Source: Anthonomus grandis grandis (taxonomy: Eukaryota; Arthropoda; Insecta; Coleoptera; Curculionidae). From it: 64,000 bases of DNA. Position numbers and translations under genes: made by a program. The stretch is from positions 22,711,100-22,775,099 of the forward strand of contig NC_065554.1 of assembly GCF_022605725.1 (NCBI RefSeq), in the 5' to 3' direction. The notes under the pieces were generated by a model, which ran no database searches, was not told the origin of the DNA, and worked only from the letters and a program-made list of their open reading frames with translations. How positions within the stretch are numbered: the stretch's first letter is position 1; the number at the start of each line of letters is the position of its first letter. Positions 11,210-22,689 of this stretch are shown here, piece after piece.

Positions 11210-12330
11210 TTTAACTAATTATTATCTTATATATTTCCTGAGGTCTGGAAATATAATGCATAATGCGCAGTGGTCCCGATCCCAAAAGTGTCTGCCGCTA
11301 CTCTGTAGGCTGTAGCTGAACAACTCACTTTCTTTTTAGATAGGAATAATATTCTACGCGTATGCCAGTCTGGTTTTGGTAAGAATCACAGCACTAAACT
11401 TTACTTCAGGTGACATACCTGACTCTCTGATGACATTTTAAGGGCTTGGGATACAAACTTATATATTTGCCTTATTGTTTTGGATTTTTGTAAAGCGATC
11501 GGTACTATAGAACATTAACCCGTTGCTAGTTAGCTTCGGGGTTAACTTGTTAACTCAATTAAAAAATTATAGATCTGGAAATACTGCTCTACTATTATTT
11601 AAAAAGAATCAAACTATGGTATACAATAGATTCTAAATATAAAATAATTAATCAAGGTGATCCATAGGGCAGTATGCCAGATCCTCTTGTATTTTTTATA
11701 TGTACAGCAGTTTTCAATCAGTTTCTCAATTTCTGCAACATTTTTAAAGACATCAATCTACGAATGACATACAAGTCTATTACTGTCTCAACCCTCATAA
11801 TATCTCTTAGGCATGTAATAAACATTGATTTAATCATATAAATATTTATCACTCAAAAAAACAAAAAAGGCTTAAAGGAATTGATTCTTTAAGGCATTTT
11901 TGGGTTTTTTAATATTTAAATTGTAAAAACTTAAAGAGTGGTTAATTGGGAATGATTTTCGTGTATACTGACCTAAAATCTTATTTTGAAACAAAATTTG
12001 TAATACATTTTTGGTGCCCAACAGTGTGAAAGAAATTATTAAATAGTAAGAAATAATTGCGGAAAGGGAGAAATTTATCAAAAAGTACTGTGTAGGTCCC
12101 TATGCAATTATTTTCGTATAAAAGTGGATTAATTGCGATGATTTTTTGTATATTTAGAACTAAAGGGTATTTTTGGCGCCCAACAGTGTGGATTTTTTTT
12201 TGCACTCTAATAAAAATAATTATGCATTTTTTAATTTAATTCCATAGACTTATGATCTTAATGCGTTCATAGAATGGTGGTATCATCTGCAAAGATTTTG
12301 AAACGACCTTTTATATGAAAAGATTTTTGT
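11210..12330 (+). pseudogene. Jockey/CR1-type LINE RT relic, interrupted
   Basis: Recognisable RT pieces: QSGFGKNHSTKLYFR near 11370, SDDILRAWDTNLYICLIVLDF near 11430-11500 (a strong RT motif-A neighbourhood), the remains of a VPQGS-type block near 11660, and a YYCLNPHNIS-like stretch after the lost catalytic box near 11780. It belongs to the same broad family as the relic at 27.8 kb. About 370 bp of unrelated, internally duplicated sequence (11,870-12,230) separates it from a possible continuation near 12,250-12,330. Confidence 0.65.
11939..12195. repeat. Diverged tandem duplication with a PBS-like string
   Basis: Two copies about 185 bp apart share GTGG-T-TAATTG-GATGATTTT at one end and ATTTTTGG-[TC]-GCCCAACAGTGTG at the other (first copy about 11,939-12,027, second about 12,122-12,192). 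The string TGGCGCCCAAC equals the first 11 bases of a tRNA-Lys primer-binding site used by many insect LTR elements. Confidence 0.6.
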
Positions 12331-12710
12331 CCTTAGTAAAAACAAAACTCAATTAATTTTATTTGGTAAATCTAAATAAGTAATTTGAACGATTAGAGTA
12401 TTTTATTGACCCTAAATGGCAGCTTTATATCGATTTATATCAAAGATTCACTTATACAGAAAAGTTTTGGAAACTTAGATTATTGTATATAGATATACTA
12501 AAACACAACAATAAATTCTTTAAAAAAATGTTTCATCTATTCAGCAACTAATGCATTTAATTCGATGGCTTCTAGCATTATCAAAACTTCCTTCTCATTT
12601 AGTTAGTCTTCGTAGAAAAATTAGGGATTTTTTACTATCTCTTTGTATCTGTTAATTGGTACTAATAAACTTAACTTACTGAATATTAGATTCAGTGACT
12701 ATTGATTATA

Positions 12711-13130
12711 CAGGGTGATTCATTAATATTGCACGAAAATGAAATGCCGGTTTTTTTGGGTTAAATTATGACGAAAAGTTCCTATAAACATATGTCCGAA
12801 AGTGCTTCGTTTCCGAGATACAGGGTGTTCAAATTTTCTTAAAAAATCGATTTTTTATTAATATCTAAGAAATGCCTTTGCTGTTTGCAATGTCATTCAG
12901 ACCATTTCTGGAAATCTTAATGATGTATCTTTTTGACATATGACAGTTGATTTGTTATTCCAGGGACGTGCCCACGGGGTAAGCGGGTTAGGTTTTTTGT
13001 ACAAAAAATAGCACCTAGTAGATTTTTTGAACCTCCTGTACATTTTTTGGATGACGCAACTAAAGATGGAATTGTTTCAACTCTTGGGTGTTTTTCGTAT
13101 CTCCCTCCGTTTTCGATAAAAAAATTAGTT
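12711..13130 (+). repeat. Left long terminal inverted repeat
   Basis: Matches the reverse complement of 14785-15205 from the TA junction inward to the TTTCGATAAAAAAATTA block. Visible differences are few, for example CAGGGTG against CAGAGTG at the tip. It contains an internal ACAGGGTGTTC copy of the tip motif at about 12,830, about 120 bp in. Confidence 0.9.
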
Positions 13131-13357
13131 TAATGCAAACGTTTGAAAAAACTTGAATAAACATAATAAAATGCCTACTTATCGATTTACAGGGTGAAGA
13201 ATAGTAAATACGGTAATTTGGAATTTTGACATGACATTAACTGTACTACCTGTTGAAAAATAGTTTTAATTAAACTTAGGTACATTAATTAAATTCTTAG
13301 AATAAACATTAGTAAATTGATGAAGGTAATGAAAAGCTATGGACTAAGAAACGTACG

Positions 13358-14440
13358 CTATAAGAGTTGTTCAAAATGAGTTCCTCCAACTGCAATGCAT
13401 GCGTCTGTCCTGCGACGCATTGACTGGCGAACACGTTCAAAGATCCCTGGCGTGTTTCGAATAATATCGCAATTTGCAATAATACGATTTCTTAATTCTT
13501 CAACATTTTCGATGGGGGTGGTATAAACTAATTGCTTGAGGTGGCCCCAGAGGAAAAAGTCTATTGGATTTAGATCGGGAGATCGCGCAGGCCAGGGTTG
13601 TATACCTCCACGACCTATCCAACGATTGGGATATACTCTATCTAAATACTGTCGAGCAATTAAGCTGAAATGCGCCGGAGCGCCATCATGCATGAAAAAC
13701 ATTTGGTACCTTAAGTCAAGCGGGACGTTTTCTAATAGTGTTGGCAACTCCTCTTGAAGAAAACGCCGATACACTTCTCCACTTAACCTTTGTTGCAAAA
13801 AGAAAGGACCAATTAAGTGGTCTTCAATGATTCCAACCCAAACATTCAGTGAAAATTGGTGTTGATGGCGACTTTCACTTATTCCATGTGGATTTTCATC
13901 TGCCCAAATGTGATTATTATGGAAATTCATTATCGAATTCCTGGAGAAATTAGCTTCGTCCGTGAAAAGTATTTTTGATAAAAAAGGGGGATTTTCTACA
14001 ATGTTTTGTTGTAACCATCGACAGAAAGCCACTCTATGAGGATAGTCGTCTGGCAAAAGTGCTTGTACCCGCTGGATGTGATACGGGTACAAAAGCTGAT
14101 TTTTCAGTATTCTAAACACTGTTGGCTGACTAATGTTTAAAGTGGCAGCAATCTGTCTTATACTCGTTGAAGGATTATCCTCGATTTCGTAGAGCACTGC
14201 TTCTTCAGCTTCTGCGGTTGCAACTGTGCGGGGTCGTCCATTGTCGACTGTAAGTTTTTTAAAACTTCCACTTTCTCTGAGACGTTGATGGAGGCGAGTA
14301 AACATTTGACTATGAGGAAGTACTCGGTTAGGGTATTTGTCCGCGAAAATACGCCTCGCTGCTTGTGAATTACCATTAGCAAGACCATACACAAAGTGCA
14401 TATCGCACATTTCACTATAAGTGTACTCCATTTTAGACAA
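13358..14440 (-). CDS. DD41D mariner transposase, full length (360 aa)
   Basis: Cut-and-paste transposase of the IS630/Tc1/mariner superfamily. The N-terminal region carries a helix-turn-helix, STSIRQIAATLNISQPTVFR (about residues 90-110). The catalytic Asp residues sit in LFTDEANF, FMHDGAPAHF and SPDLNPIDFF. Counting from the second to the third Asp gives 41 intervening residues, the DD41D class (rosa/Visitor type) rather than DD34D mariner. All three are present, and no stop or shift occurs from ATG at 14440 to the stop near 13358. 360 aa is a normal length for this superfamily. The open frame at 13536-13757 on the other strand is its shadow. Functional activity is inferred from intactness. 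Confidence 0.92.
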   Translation of the reverse strand: MSKMEYTYSEMCDMHFVYGLANGNSQAARRIFADKYPNRVLPHSQMFTRLHQRLRESGSFKKLTVDNGRPRTVATAEAEEAVLYEIEDNPSTSIRQIAATLNISQPTVFRILKNQLLYPYHIQRVQALLPDDYPHRVAFCRWLQQNIVENPPFLSKILFTDEANFSRNSIMNFHNNHIWADENPHGISESRHQHQFSLNVWVGIIEDHLIGPFFLQQRLSGEVYRRFLQEELPTLLENVPLDLRYQMFFMHDGAPAHFSLIARQYLDRVYPNRWIGRGGIQPWPARSPDLNPIDFFLWGHLKQLVYTTPIENVEELRNRIIANCDIIRNTPGIFERVRQSMRRRTDACIAVGGTHFEQLL

Positions 14441-14784
14441 AAATGAGGAAATTGTCTACTTGACAGGAAAAAAACAACACCTTATCACTGAGCCACACCT
14501 AGTAATGTTAAATGAACTGGTATTTTATTTATTGCATTTTCAAAGCAACGAAAAGAATGCGACAAAAACTAAAACGATAATAGTATTTACTAAATTTTGT
14601 TTAATACGTATTTACAATATCAACATTCCGCAGTATTTTTTAGATCAGCAGTTGTTAATGCTGTACTTGATATTCGACACTATGAATAGGTAAGTATTAC
14701 ATTTTAGGAAGAAAATTATTTCTTTGCTTTCGCGTGATTTAAAAGCATTTACTTGTATTTTTACAGAGGGATGCAAAAAAGCAA

Positions 14785-15205
14785 TTCTTAATTTTTTTAT
14801 CGAAAACGGAGGGAGATACGAAAAACACCCAAGAGTTGAAACAATTCCATCTTTAGTTGCGTCATCCAAAAAATGTACAGGAGGTTCAAAAAATCTACTA
14901 GGTGCTATTTTTTGTACAAAAAACTTAACCCGCTTACCCCGTGGGCACGTCCCTGGAATAACAAATCAACTGTCATATGTCAAAAAGATACATCATTAAG
15001 ATATCCAGAAATGGTGTGAATGACATTGCAAACAGCAAAGGCATTTCTTAGATATTAATAAAAAATCGATTTTTTAAGAAAATTTGAACACCCTGTATCT
15101 CGGAAACGAAGCACTTTCGGACATATGTTTATAGGAACTTTTCGTCATAATTTAACCCAAAAAAACCGGCATTTCATTTTCGTGCAATATTAATGAATCA
15201 CTCTG
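14785..15205 (-). repeat. Right long terminal inverted repeat
   Basis: Inverted partner of the left arm. The repeated internal CACCCTGTATC near 15,090 mirrors the internal tip motif of the left arm, so each arm holds an outer and an inner candidate transposase site. Confidence 0.9.
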
Positions 15206-15218
15206 TATATGTAATTAC

Positions 15219-15250
15219 CATTATTATTATTATTATTATTATTAATATTA
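15219..15250. repeat. (TTA)n microsatellite
   Basis: About ten TTA units with one variant, starting 14 bp outside the right end of the mariner element. Confidence 0.85.
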
Positions 15251-18055
15251 TTTGTATACCTATGACATAAAAGTACATAAGATACATCTAGTAAGTAGAG
15301 ATATCATATTGACCAGTCAAATTCCATAATTTCCAGCTCTATAGAGAGTAAAAGTAAGTCACAATGGGTAATACACCTCACTTCGTTCATAGTTCACTCC
15401 AACGGTTACAGATTGCCTACTATTACATTAACTTGTAGACATCAATGCTGGCATGATCCTTAAGTTTTGTTATTTTCGTAAGTTAATACACGATAGACCC
15501 CAAAAATCGGTAGGTACCCAATAAAATTTTCCTAATATTTAATATAGTAGGAGTTTGTCAAGTGTGTTTTTGAGTGTTAAGTTTTTTTCACACAATTTAA
15601 ATAATCTTTATTGCTGGGTGAAGTAGGATCTCGAACATAATATTTAAGACATGTGCTGCTTTTCTTTAGTAATATGGAGAAATCTTGATATCTTTCCCAA
15701 AATTTACCAACTTATAGCAAGAAAAAAACATTAAATCTATATTTTTTATACTTAAAATAAAGTACTTCTAAAACACCCTGTACATGATAAAATTCGTCGA
15801 CTATTAAAACTTTAAATGCATATCAAATTCATCCATTACCACACTTAATACTAACTTTAATATAAAAGGAATGCCATAATGATCCAGCAGCTGGAAATTC
15901 CGCGAGTCTACTTTCAGCAATAAACGTTTCTGGATGGAGGTCCCGGTCTTTATAAAAATTCAAGACCCGTAATAGCTTGTGACAGCGTATAATAATCGTA
16001 ATATTCTTAATACTTGATGGGCCGCAGAAGTTCCTTTCTTTATCGGGTTATATCTAAAAGAAATAAATCTCTCATTGTGTGGACAAAGTACCCATATATA
16101 AATTCAATTAACCCATGTTAAGTCTGTTTGCTTTATTCAGCTCTGCGCCCACGTTACGGCTCCTATGATTTATCAGATATTCTTTACGGGGGATTGGAAT
16201 ATTGTACGAGGATATTTACATCATAGTTTCTATTTACGTTTTTTTTGAAATAATTCGTAATCAGCTGTTATTTATAGGAGCGGCTGTTGAATGAATATCA
16301 GATTACTTATATTATGTTTTATTATTTAATATTTCTATTGTCATTGGTTTGAGTAATTGAATCGGTGAGAATAAAAACAGTGCAAGTTTAAATATTACAA
16401 TTTTGAAAAAACGAAAAAAACTCTATGCTGAATTAGTTATTTTTGTTACGAATTTCGTTTGTACATACACGTTTTAGTGCATCATTTCAGGCGACCTTTA
16501 AACTAAAAATACAACTTATCGGTTTATGATTTTTCCATTTATACCCAAAATGCAGTACTGCAGTATGCAGTATGCAGTACTTCCCAGGTCATTATCATAC
16601 AAAGAAAATACATCTTGATTTTATTCAAGCAGATATCGCAATTTAGTACTCTGGTCCATAGTTAAATTAGCAGAAGATTTTTCAAAAAGGTTTTGTGAAC
16701 ATACAGGAAACAGTCTGCTTGAGCAATGAATTCTATTAGAATTTTCCATAACTGCCGCTACTTCAGAGCATATGCCGATATTCTCTTCTTATTTCAGGTG
16801 TTGATCATATAGTGACAAGTTTACCATTCAAACCAAAACAGTAAATTCCTTCTATGTGGATAACGGTCTTTGCTGAAAGAGTTTCTGGACAATATACTTT
16901 ACAGTTTTCTATGCAAAATAGTTTTCTTCATCTTTTTCTCTAGTTGGGGTATTAACCATCTACTCTGAATTAGCTGGTATGATAATATCCTGAAGGGATT
17001 TCCAATATCTTGAAGCAGATCGTGCATAAGAACCTCTTCACGATTTAATTTATTATTAAACGATTACACACATCCACTTGAAGCTGCTGATTATTCATCA
17101 TCAAAATACGCATCAAAACTGACTAAAGTGTCACAAAGTGCGAATGTAACGAATTTAGAATTTTCTTCATTGTTCTTGCTGAAAAATATCAATAATATTA
17201 AGAGAATACTAAGTCAAAGCAAGTAAGTATACAAATATTATTTAAGCAATCTAAACTGAAGCCCAAATGGGCCCTCAAACTAGATGATCTACTAAAACCT
17301 AAATACTACGGGAGAAAATAATAAGACGGAAGTATAACCATAAATAAACTTAACTAATCAACTTAAACTAGAAAAGACGAGCGCAACAGTATAAAATCTA
17401 TAAAAACATTTAACACATTCATATATTCATAACAATAATAAAATTGAAATTATAAAAATAAATAAATCCTATAATGTTCCAAATTTAATTAACTTTTGTA
17501 TGATCCTGTGGACGTTCATTAGATTTTTTAAAAAAATTAATTAATGTCCGTTGAACGTTCATATTTCCAAAAAGAGGAAACCCTTTGGATGTCCGTAGGT
17601 CATATTTGTGCTGTCCAGTTTAATTCCATAATCTTGTAAATTAAAAAAGTTATCTAATGATTTTACATAGGGAGCCTGTATAAACATTTGAAAACTTTAA
17701 GTCTTATGTCTTTTGGTTTTTAAATTACGGAAATTTCTTTTAATAATAAATCAATTTCAATCTCCTTTTTCATTTCGTTGTTGTTCAGATCTTATGACTA
17801 AAAAGGTTATATGACTTCTAAGTTATCCCTATCTAAAGTTGGTAACTTATCTTTGAACATATAATTGAGTTTATAAAAGTTATTTACTAATACAAACCTC
17901 CCAAGATGATAAATCAACAAAAAACTGTGGCATCGATAAAACTCGAAAGAACAAGCAACAAAAAAAACAAACGACCCTTAATCCCGTTACTTGAGAAATT
18001 TAAATTGAGTTCAACTTCACTCTTGATCTTTTCGAAACTCGAACTTTTGAGACAA
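15251..18055. other. No gene seen
   Basis: Nearly 2.8 kb of AT-rich sequence with no supported gene. A lone mariner-type tip ACACCCTGTA sits near 15,773. At 16,552-16,580 a short GCAGTA[CT] tandem repeat is also partly self-complementary. Ordinary short repeats and A/T runs fill the rest. Confidence 0.55.
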
Positions 18056-18480
18056 TGCAAATGATTTAAAAATGAATTTCAACGGCTCCAAGTATGTATG
18101 CCAAAGATTTCTTTTTCCCTCTCGCTGGAAATTGGAAATTTTATTGAAAATTGGTTCCGAAGTAAGTTTCATCTTGAAGTTTTTAAAGGGGGGGCTTAAG
18201 GGGAAAATCGCCGAGACAATCTTGAACGCCTGTAGAGAATTTAAATTTAAAATCATCGTTAAATTGTCTTTCCGACGATTCCCGCGGAATATTCCATTAA
18301 CCGGTGCCTAATCACCGGTCATTTTCGGATGCGACATATGCTGGCTTCGTTAACTGGACTAATGTGTGCCCGAAATTAAATTTCTAGGGAAAAGGGACGC
18401 CCCAAAAGGACTGATCAGGCGGGCTCATCGCCAATTTGGGGTGTAATTGGGGGTGAAATTTCTTCGCGCCTCTGGTTTTG
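18056..18480. other. GC-richer unique-looking segment, no gene
   Basis: Higher GC and CpG than the surroundings (ACCGGTGCCTAATCACCGGT near 18,300 is a near-palindrome), but neither strand has a convincing coding frame. The 79-codon frames on both strands (18072-18311 +, 18017-18256 -) have no domain. It may be conserved noncoding host DNA; that is inference from composition alone. Confidence 0.4.
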
Positions 18481-18735
18481 GTCCTTTATAGGATATGTAC
18501 AAGAGGTATAGTAACAAAATGCCAATTTTACACTCTTAACAGTAAAAAAACAACTTTTTTTTAATATAGGAAAATTTTCTTCTGACTGTCTAATTTTCGT
18601 TAACTTTATTACATTTCTTTGCATGAATCGCTTTTTTTTGTCGATTGCATCTTAATAATATTTTTTTCTAGCGCAAATTGAATCAGTCGAAACAAAATCT
18701 GTATAATTTCATGATGATCGCGTGCAAGATTTCAA

Positions 18736-19000
18736 TACTTGTGGTTGGGTGGGGTCAGAAATAAAAAAGAAACCTGTTTACTTAAATGTCGACGTTTCGA
18801 CTTATAATAGTCAAGATGACTCATAGTATATAAGTGATCCTCAGGACACTGAAATGGATTCAAGTAATCACAGAGATGAAACAAAGTAATTTTAAGTACA
18901 TACAAAACACTATTAAAATAAATGTTGTTTACGTGTATAAAAATTATATTAATTAAAAATACATTCAGGTACAATCCGAAAAAAACAATTTTAAATTTAT
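18736..19000 (-). repeat. Candidate Penelope pLTR with hammerhead-like core
   Basis: This lies beyond the C-terminal end of the Penelope-like gene and has the same orientation. On the minus strand it contains CCTGAGGATCAC, a GACT-ATTATA-AGTC hairpin, then GTCGAAACGTCGACATTT. That GTCGAAACGTCG ending is a familiar feature of Penelope-type repeats. Boundaries are approximate. Confidence 0.5.
18786..18846 (-). ncRNA. Hammerhead-ribozyme-like motif of the Penelope element
   Basis: Reading the minus strand: CTGAGGA (18844-18838, against consensus CUGANGA), a spacer, the hairpin GACT/AGTC, and GAAAC (18798-18794) followed by GTC. Hammerheads are a known component of Penelope-like element LTRs. The CUGANGA box differs by one base, and the spacer is longer than usual, so present activity is doubtful. 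Confidence 0.4.
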
Positions 19001-19369
19001 TTTTTATACATTACACCTCTTACCTAAGTCTAGGTTTCTTTAGCTATAATTAAAAGAAATTTATAATAGGAACGTAGAATAATTTTTAACATGGGTTAAA
19101 TTGTAGGTGTTATTGTGGGCAAACTAGAATCAACAATAAACCAAGAAACAAATATTTTTATTCTTCCGAGCGTTTAATTTATTTAATTTTTATGAATTAA
19201 TGTTATGTTGATAAGCTAAGGATTAGTAGATAAAGAAGATGTATGTACCTATACGTTCAAAACCAGAAACTTAATTTTTTAATACACTCTGAGATCTAAA
19301 TTTGGGACATACACTCTTTGACAAAAATGCAATTTTGTGTGTTAGTTTTGGTAATAAATTAATTAAATT
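19001..19369. other. Spacer between Penelope coding relic and its pLTR
   Basis: AT-rich, no independent gene. It probably represents the 3' untranslated part of the Penelope-like element on the minus strand. Confidence 0.4.
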
Positions 19370-21420
19370 ATAGTAAGTTGCACTCAGATCATCGGTGTCC
19401 TGTTTTTTTGTACTTACACTTTATACTAACCATTTTTAGTAAAATTCTTTTTTTTGTAATTTGATTCTCTGCCAATGATCTGGTGCTGTTAAAATCAAAT
19501 TGGTGTTGTTGATTGAAGGAGTGTTCTGCTAGAGTAGTCCTCCCATGCTGAGTAGTTCGTTGGTTTTATGCTTCTTTCGTGTTCGCTAATTCTGGTTTTT
19601 AAGTACCTGCCCGTTTGACCCACATACAGACCTTGACAATCAGAATAGGTTATTTTATAAACCACGCCACTTTGTAACTCATTTAGTGTTTTATCTTTGA
19701 GTTTTGAGAAGTATTTGTTGATGGTATTTTCATTTTTGAACGCTATTTTGACTTCATCATCAGAAACCACTCCTGTTAGCCGTTCAGACAAACCTTTGAC
19801 ATAAGGAATTTTTGCAAATTTATGGTTTTGGTTTTCTTTGACTTTAATAGGTGTAGTAGAGTTGTTGTTAAGGATTTTGTTTAATAGTTTATGAGCAAAA
19901 AATTGTTTTTTAGTAAAATATCTTTAATTTTGTTAAAATTTTTATGATGAAAACTGAAATGAGATAAGGCTATTGCGCGGGATTTTAGGTTGCTAATTAT
20001 GTTTCATTTTTGTTTAAATGAGTGATTTAATTGGTAATTAAGAAATCTCTCAGAGAAAGTGCGTTTGTGATACCAATCAATGATGATTATATTATCTTCT
20101 GTTCTGATTAATAGAATGTCTAGAAATGGAAGTTTATTTTTTGTTTCATACTCTATAGTGAACTGTAATTATAGATTTAATAAATTTGTTTGTAATATAC
20201 ATTATTGAAAGTAAAATAACTATTTTCAAATTCAAACTCTAAAAGACTTGAAAATTCTTCTAAAATGATGTTACAGTAGTCTCTGATCAGGTGCCATTTA
20301 TTTTGGACTATATTTTTAATTAAATCAGTAGGTATGTTGGTAAATAAAGATATTAGAATAAAGCCATTTGGAATTTTAAAATGTTGTAATTGCGTGACTA
20401 CTTCAAAGGAGTCTTTTGTTTAGAATTGATCTTTTTCAAATGCTAAGCTAAGTAAATTTGCTAAATATTTACTGAGGTTATATACTGAGGAACTTATAAA
20501 ACTTACAATTGGTCTTAGATGAGTATTTTCTTTGTGTATTTGTGGTAAACAATACATTTTTTGGGACACTCCGTTATTGCATTTTAGTTTTTTAATTTAA
20601 TCTTTTGAAAAGAAGTTTGATTTACATATAGTTTCTAATAGTTTATTAAGTTTGTTCTGAATAGAAGTAGTGGGATCTTTGTTTAATATTTGATAGGTAT
20701 TAGGTATCTGTATTTGAGAGAAGAAGGTTTGATTTTTGTAGGTATTATTCCTTATCTAACGCGACAGTGACATTGGCTTTGTCAGCCCTAGTTATTAAAA
20801 TATTATTATGTTTTTTAAGAATTCTTTCGTTTCGTTACTGTAATTTAGGATGTTTTTTTCAGACTTATTTAATTTATGCAGAATAGATGAGTTTATAAAA
20901 TTAGTAATTATGTTAATAGATTGGTTTCTTTTTTGTATTTTTGTAATCATTTGTAAGGCCAATAGCATACTCTATATCGATAATAACCTGCTTAAGAGGA
21001 AAATTATGATTGTCATTGGGTAGATTAAATTTATTGCCCAAAGCTAAAGTTACTTCTACATTTTTGTGAAAGGTGTACTTTGTTAAATTTTTAAACCATT
21101 TTTTGTTTGTTATTATACTGTCATTCCGATTGCTCATAAGACAAAACTATGTTATGCGGTAAAGTATTTTTAACAGCTTGTTTTATAAATTTTAAATCAT
21201 TTTCTAGTAGGGAAACTTTCCAGTGTATATACGCAATCTCTAAATTAAGCGATTTTTTTTTATAGTCTCTAAACAGATTAAAATATTTGTTTTTAAAAGG
21301 AGTAATTTCTACTAGTAAATATTGCAAACACTTGTGGATGGACTGAAGATGTAATGGGTACCTGTAAAGTACCTGGTTGGTTTTACATTGTAAAATAAAA
21401 CACTTGTGGTTTCTGTAATT
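19370..21420 (-). pseudogene. Penelope-like element, RT plus GIY-YIG endonuclease
   Basis: Minus-strand pieces follow Penelope order. The N-terminal part lies at 21,420-20,913. ITRADKANVTVALD is near 20,800. QKMYCLPQIHKENTHLRPIV follows near 20,550, then S-S-S-V-Y-N-L-S-K-Y-L-A-N-L-L and KDSFEVVTQLQHFKIPNGFI at 20,460-20,350. FTIEYETKNKLPFLDILLIR is near 20,150. The GIY-YIG domain is at 19,791-19,570, with VVYKITYSDCQGLYVGQTGR and R-I-S-E-H. The RT is dead: motif A, normally S-L-D-V-V-S-L-F, reads SLF near 20,345, and the YVDD region between VYYKQI and the FTIEYE block is absent near 20,190. Frameshifts add to this; the C-terminus continues in another frame to about 19,370. Confidence 0.88.
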
Positions 21421-21783
21421 CAGAAGTTGTCTGCTGATGTTCGCCTATTTCTTCAAGTATTTATTTTTTTATTTATTTATTTGGAAGGATCAGTAACCTC
21501 TGACATCCTACCACATGTATTGATTTTATAACTAATATACAATTTACTAGAAACTATGCGAAGATTTTTGCCTGATCACTATTAAAAATGTAAGTTGTAA
21601 CGCCTAGGTGTAAAATACATACCTGTGTCCGTTAGTTATCACTTATTATTATTAATATTAAATAAACGGATAAATTTAGTAACCTTAAATATTAAAAAAC
21701 CTAACCTTTTAACATTAAACAGTCTGTAAAAAAGAACTAACTATATTACATACTTAAATTACTAGAAAAATGATATATTATAT
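21421..21783. other. No gene; (ATTT)n tail-like run and short TTA repeat
   Basis: TTTATTTATTTATTTGGAAG near 21,465 looks like the simple-repeat tail of a minus-strand LINE 3' end. A short (ATT)n run lies near 21,640. The rest is plain AT-rich sequence. Confidence 0.45.
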
Positions 21784-22160
21784 TTGTTCTGCACATACTT
21801 TTTACATTATTTGCTATTTTTTTTGTTTTTAACATTTGACGGAGCTCCTCCACATTTTTCTAGATATGTCACTGAATATTTAAATGTAATTTTTGAAGAA
21901 AAATGGATTGGAAGGAATGGACCTATTAATTGGCCAGCCGGATCACCTGACCTAACAAAATTAGATTTTTTATGGGGTTTTGTAAAAGAAATTGTTTATA
22001 GTAGAAATCCACCTACAACGGCAGTAGATATGGAGCAGAGAATACGGAATGCGTTTGCTCACACAAATGCTACATGAAGTGAAAAGAAGTTTTCAGGAAA
22101 GTATTAATTTATGTTTTAAACAAAACAGAGGATATATTGAACACTTAATGCAATAATAAT
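21784..22160 (+). pseudogene. DD41D mariner transposase, 3' fragment
   Basis: The C-terminal third of a transposase starts abruptly at the second catalytic Asp, FDGAPPHFSRYVTEYL, and continues through WIGRNGP, WPAGSPDLTKLDF and WGFVKEIVYS. The spacing from second to third Asp is again 41 residues, so it is a DD41D relative of the copies at 13.4 and 61 kb but clearly a different lineage. A shift at about 22,070 moves the frame to SFQESINLCFKQNRGYIEHL, which reaches a natural stop near 22,160. Everything upstream of the second Asp is missing. Confidence 0.85.
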
Positions 22161-22295
22161 AAAATGATAAATATTTTTGATATGCTTGTTTAATTATTAT
22201 CGTGAATATTTTAAAAACGACTAAAGATAGCTAATATGTTTACATAATAAAAAATGTTCATGTATTAAATCTTCATTAAATGGATAAAAAATATA

Positions 22296-22387
22296 CAGGG
22301 TGTTCCATTTAAAAAAAGGAGCTTTGGGAAAAGGAGAAATGGAGCTTTGAAATTCGTAAAATATAATTGCTAACTACGAACACCCTG
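22296..22387. repeat. Short MITE-like unit with mariner tips
   Basis: CAGGGTGTTC at 22296 and its inverse GAACACCCTG ending at 22387 are both flanked by TA. The unit is 92 bp. Another CACCCTGTA tip lies at 22,681-22,689, so the true element could instead run 22,296-22,687. The left tip may also be the lost 3' end of the adjacent DD41D fragment. Confidence 0.5.
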
Positions 22388-22689
22388 TACATGACAGAAG
22401 GAAACAATTTAAGTCAAAGTAATTATCCATTCTTCTAGAATCCCATTAAGTCCAATATTGACATTGAATTTACATTTCTAGTATCAAGATGAAATTAAAT
22501 GATGTAATGATTTTTAGATTTTTTTTATAAAAAAAATTATTGCAGTCAAACTGCGCATGACAAAGCAGCCATATTTAGCGCGTATACTAGGTAGCCTAAG
22601 GCGGTCTTAAAAATAAAATAAAAAGAATGGCATTCTATTTAAAAAAAAAATGCTTCTTATATCGCCCTACTTTTTTGAAGCACCCTGTA

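Larger units (their letters stand above)
12711..15205 (-). mobile_element. DD41D mariner-superfamily transposon, apparently intact
   Basis: A 2,495-bp element begins CAGGGTGATTC at 12711, ends with the inverted GAATCACTCTG at 15205, and is flanked on both sides by TA. Its terminal inverted repeats are unusually long, about 420 bp each, with only scattered differences, and they surround one uninterrupted transposase frame. Such long similar arms and an intact gene suggest a recent insertion. IS630/Tc1/mariner elements use a TA target, as seen here. Confidence 0.93.

Noticed and set aside
13536..13757. Plus-strand open frame in the mariner element
   Set aside because: Shadow of the intact minus-strand transposase.
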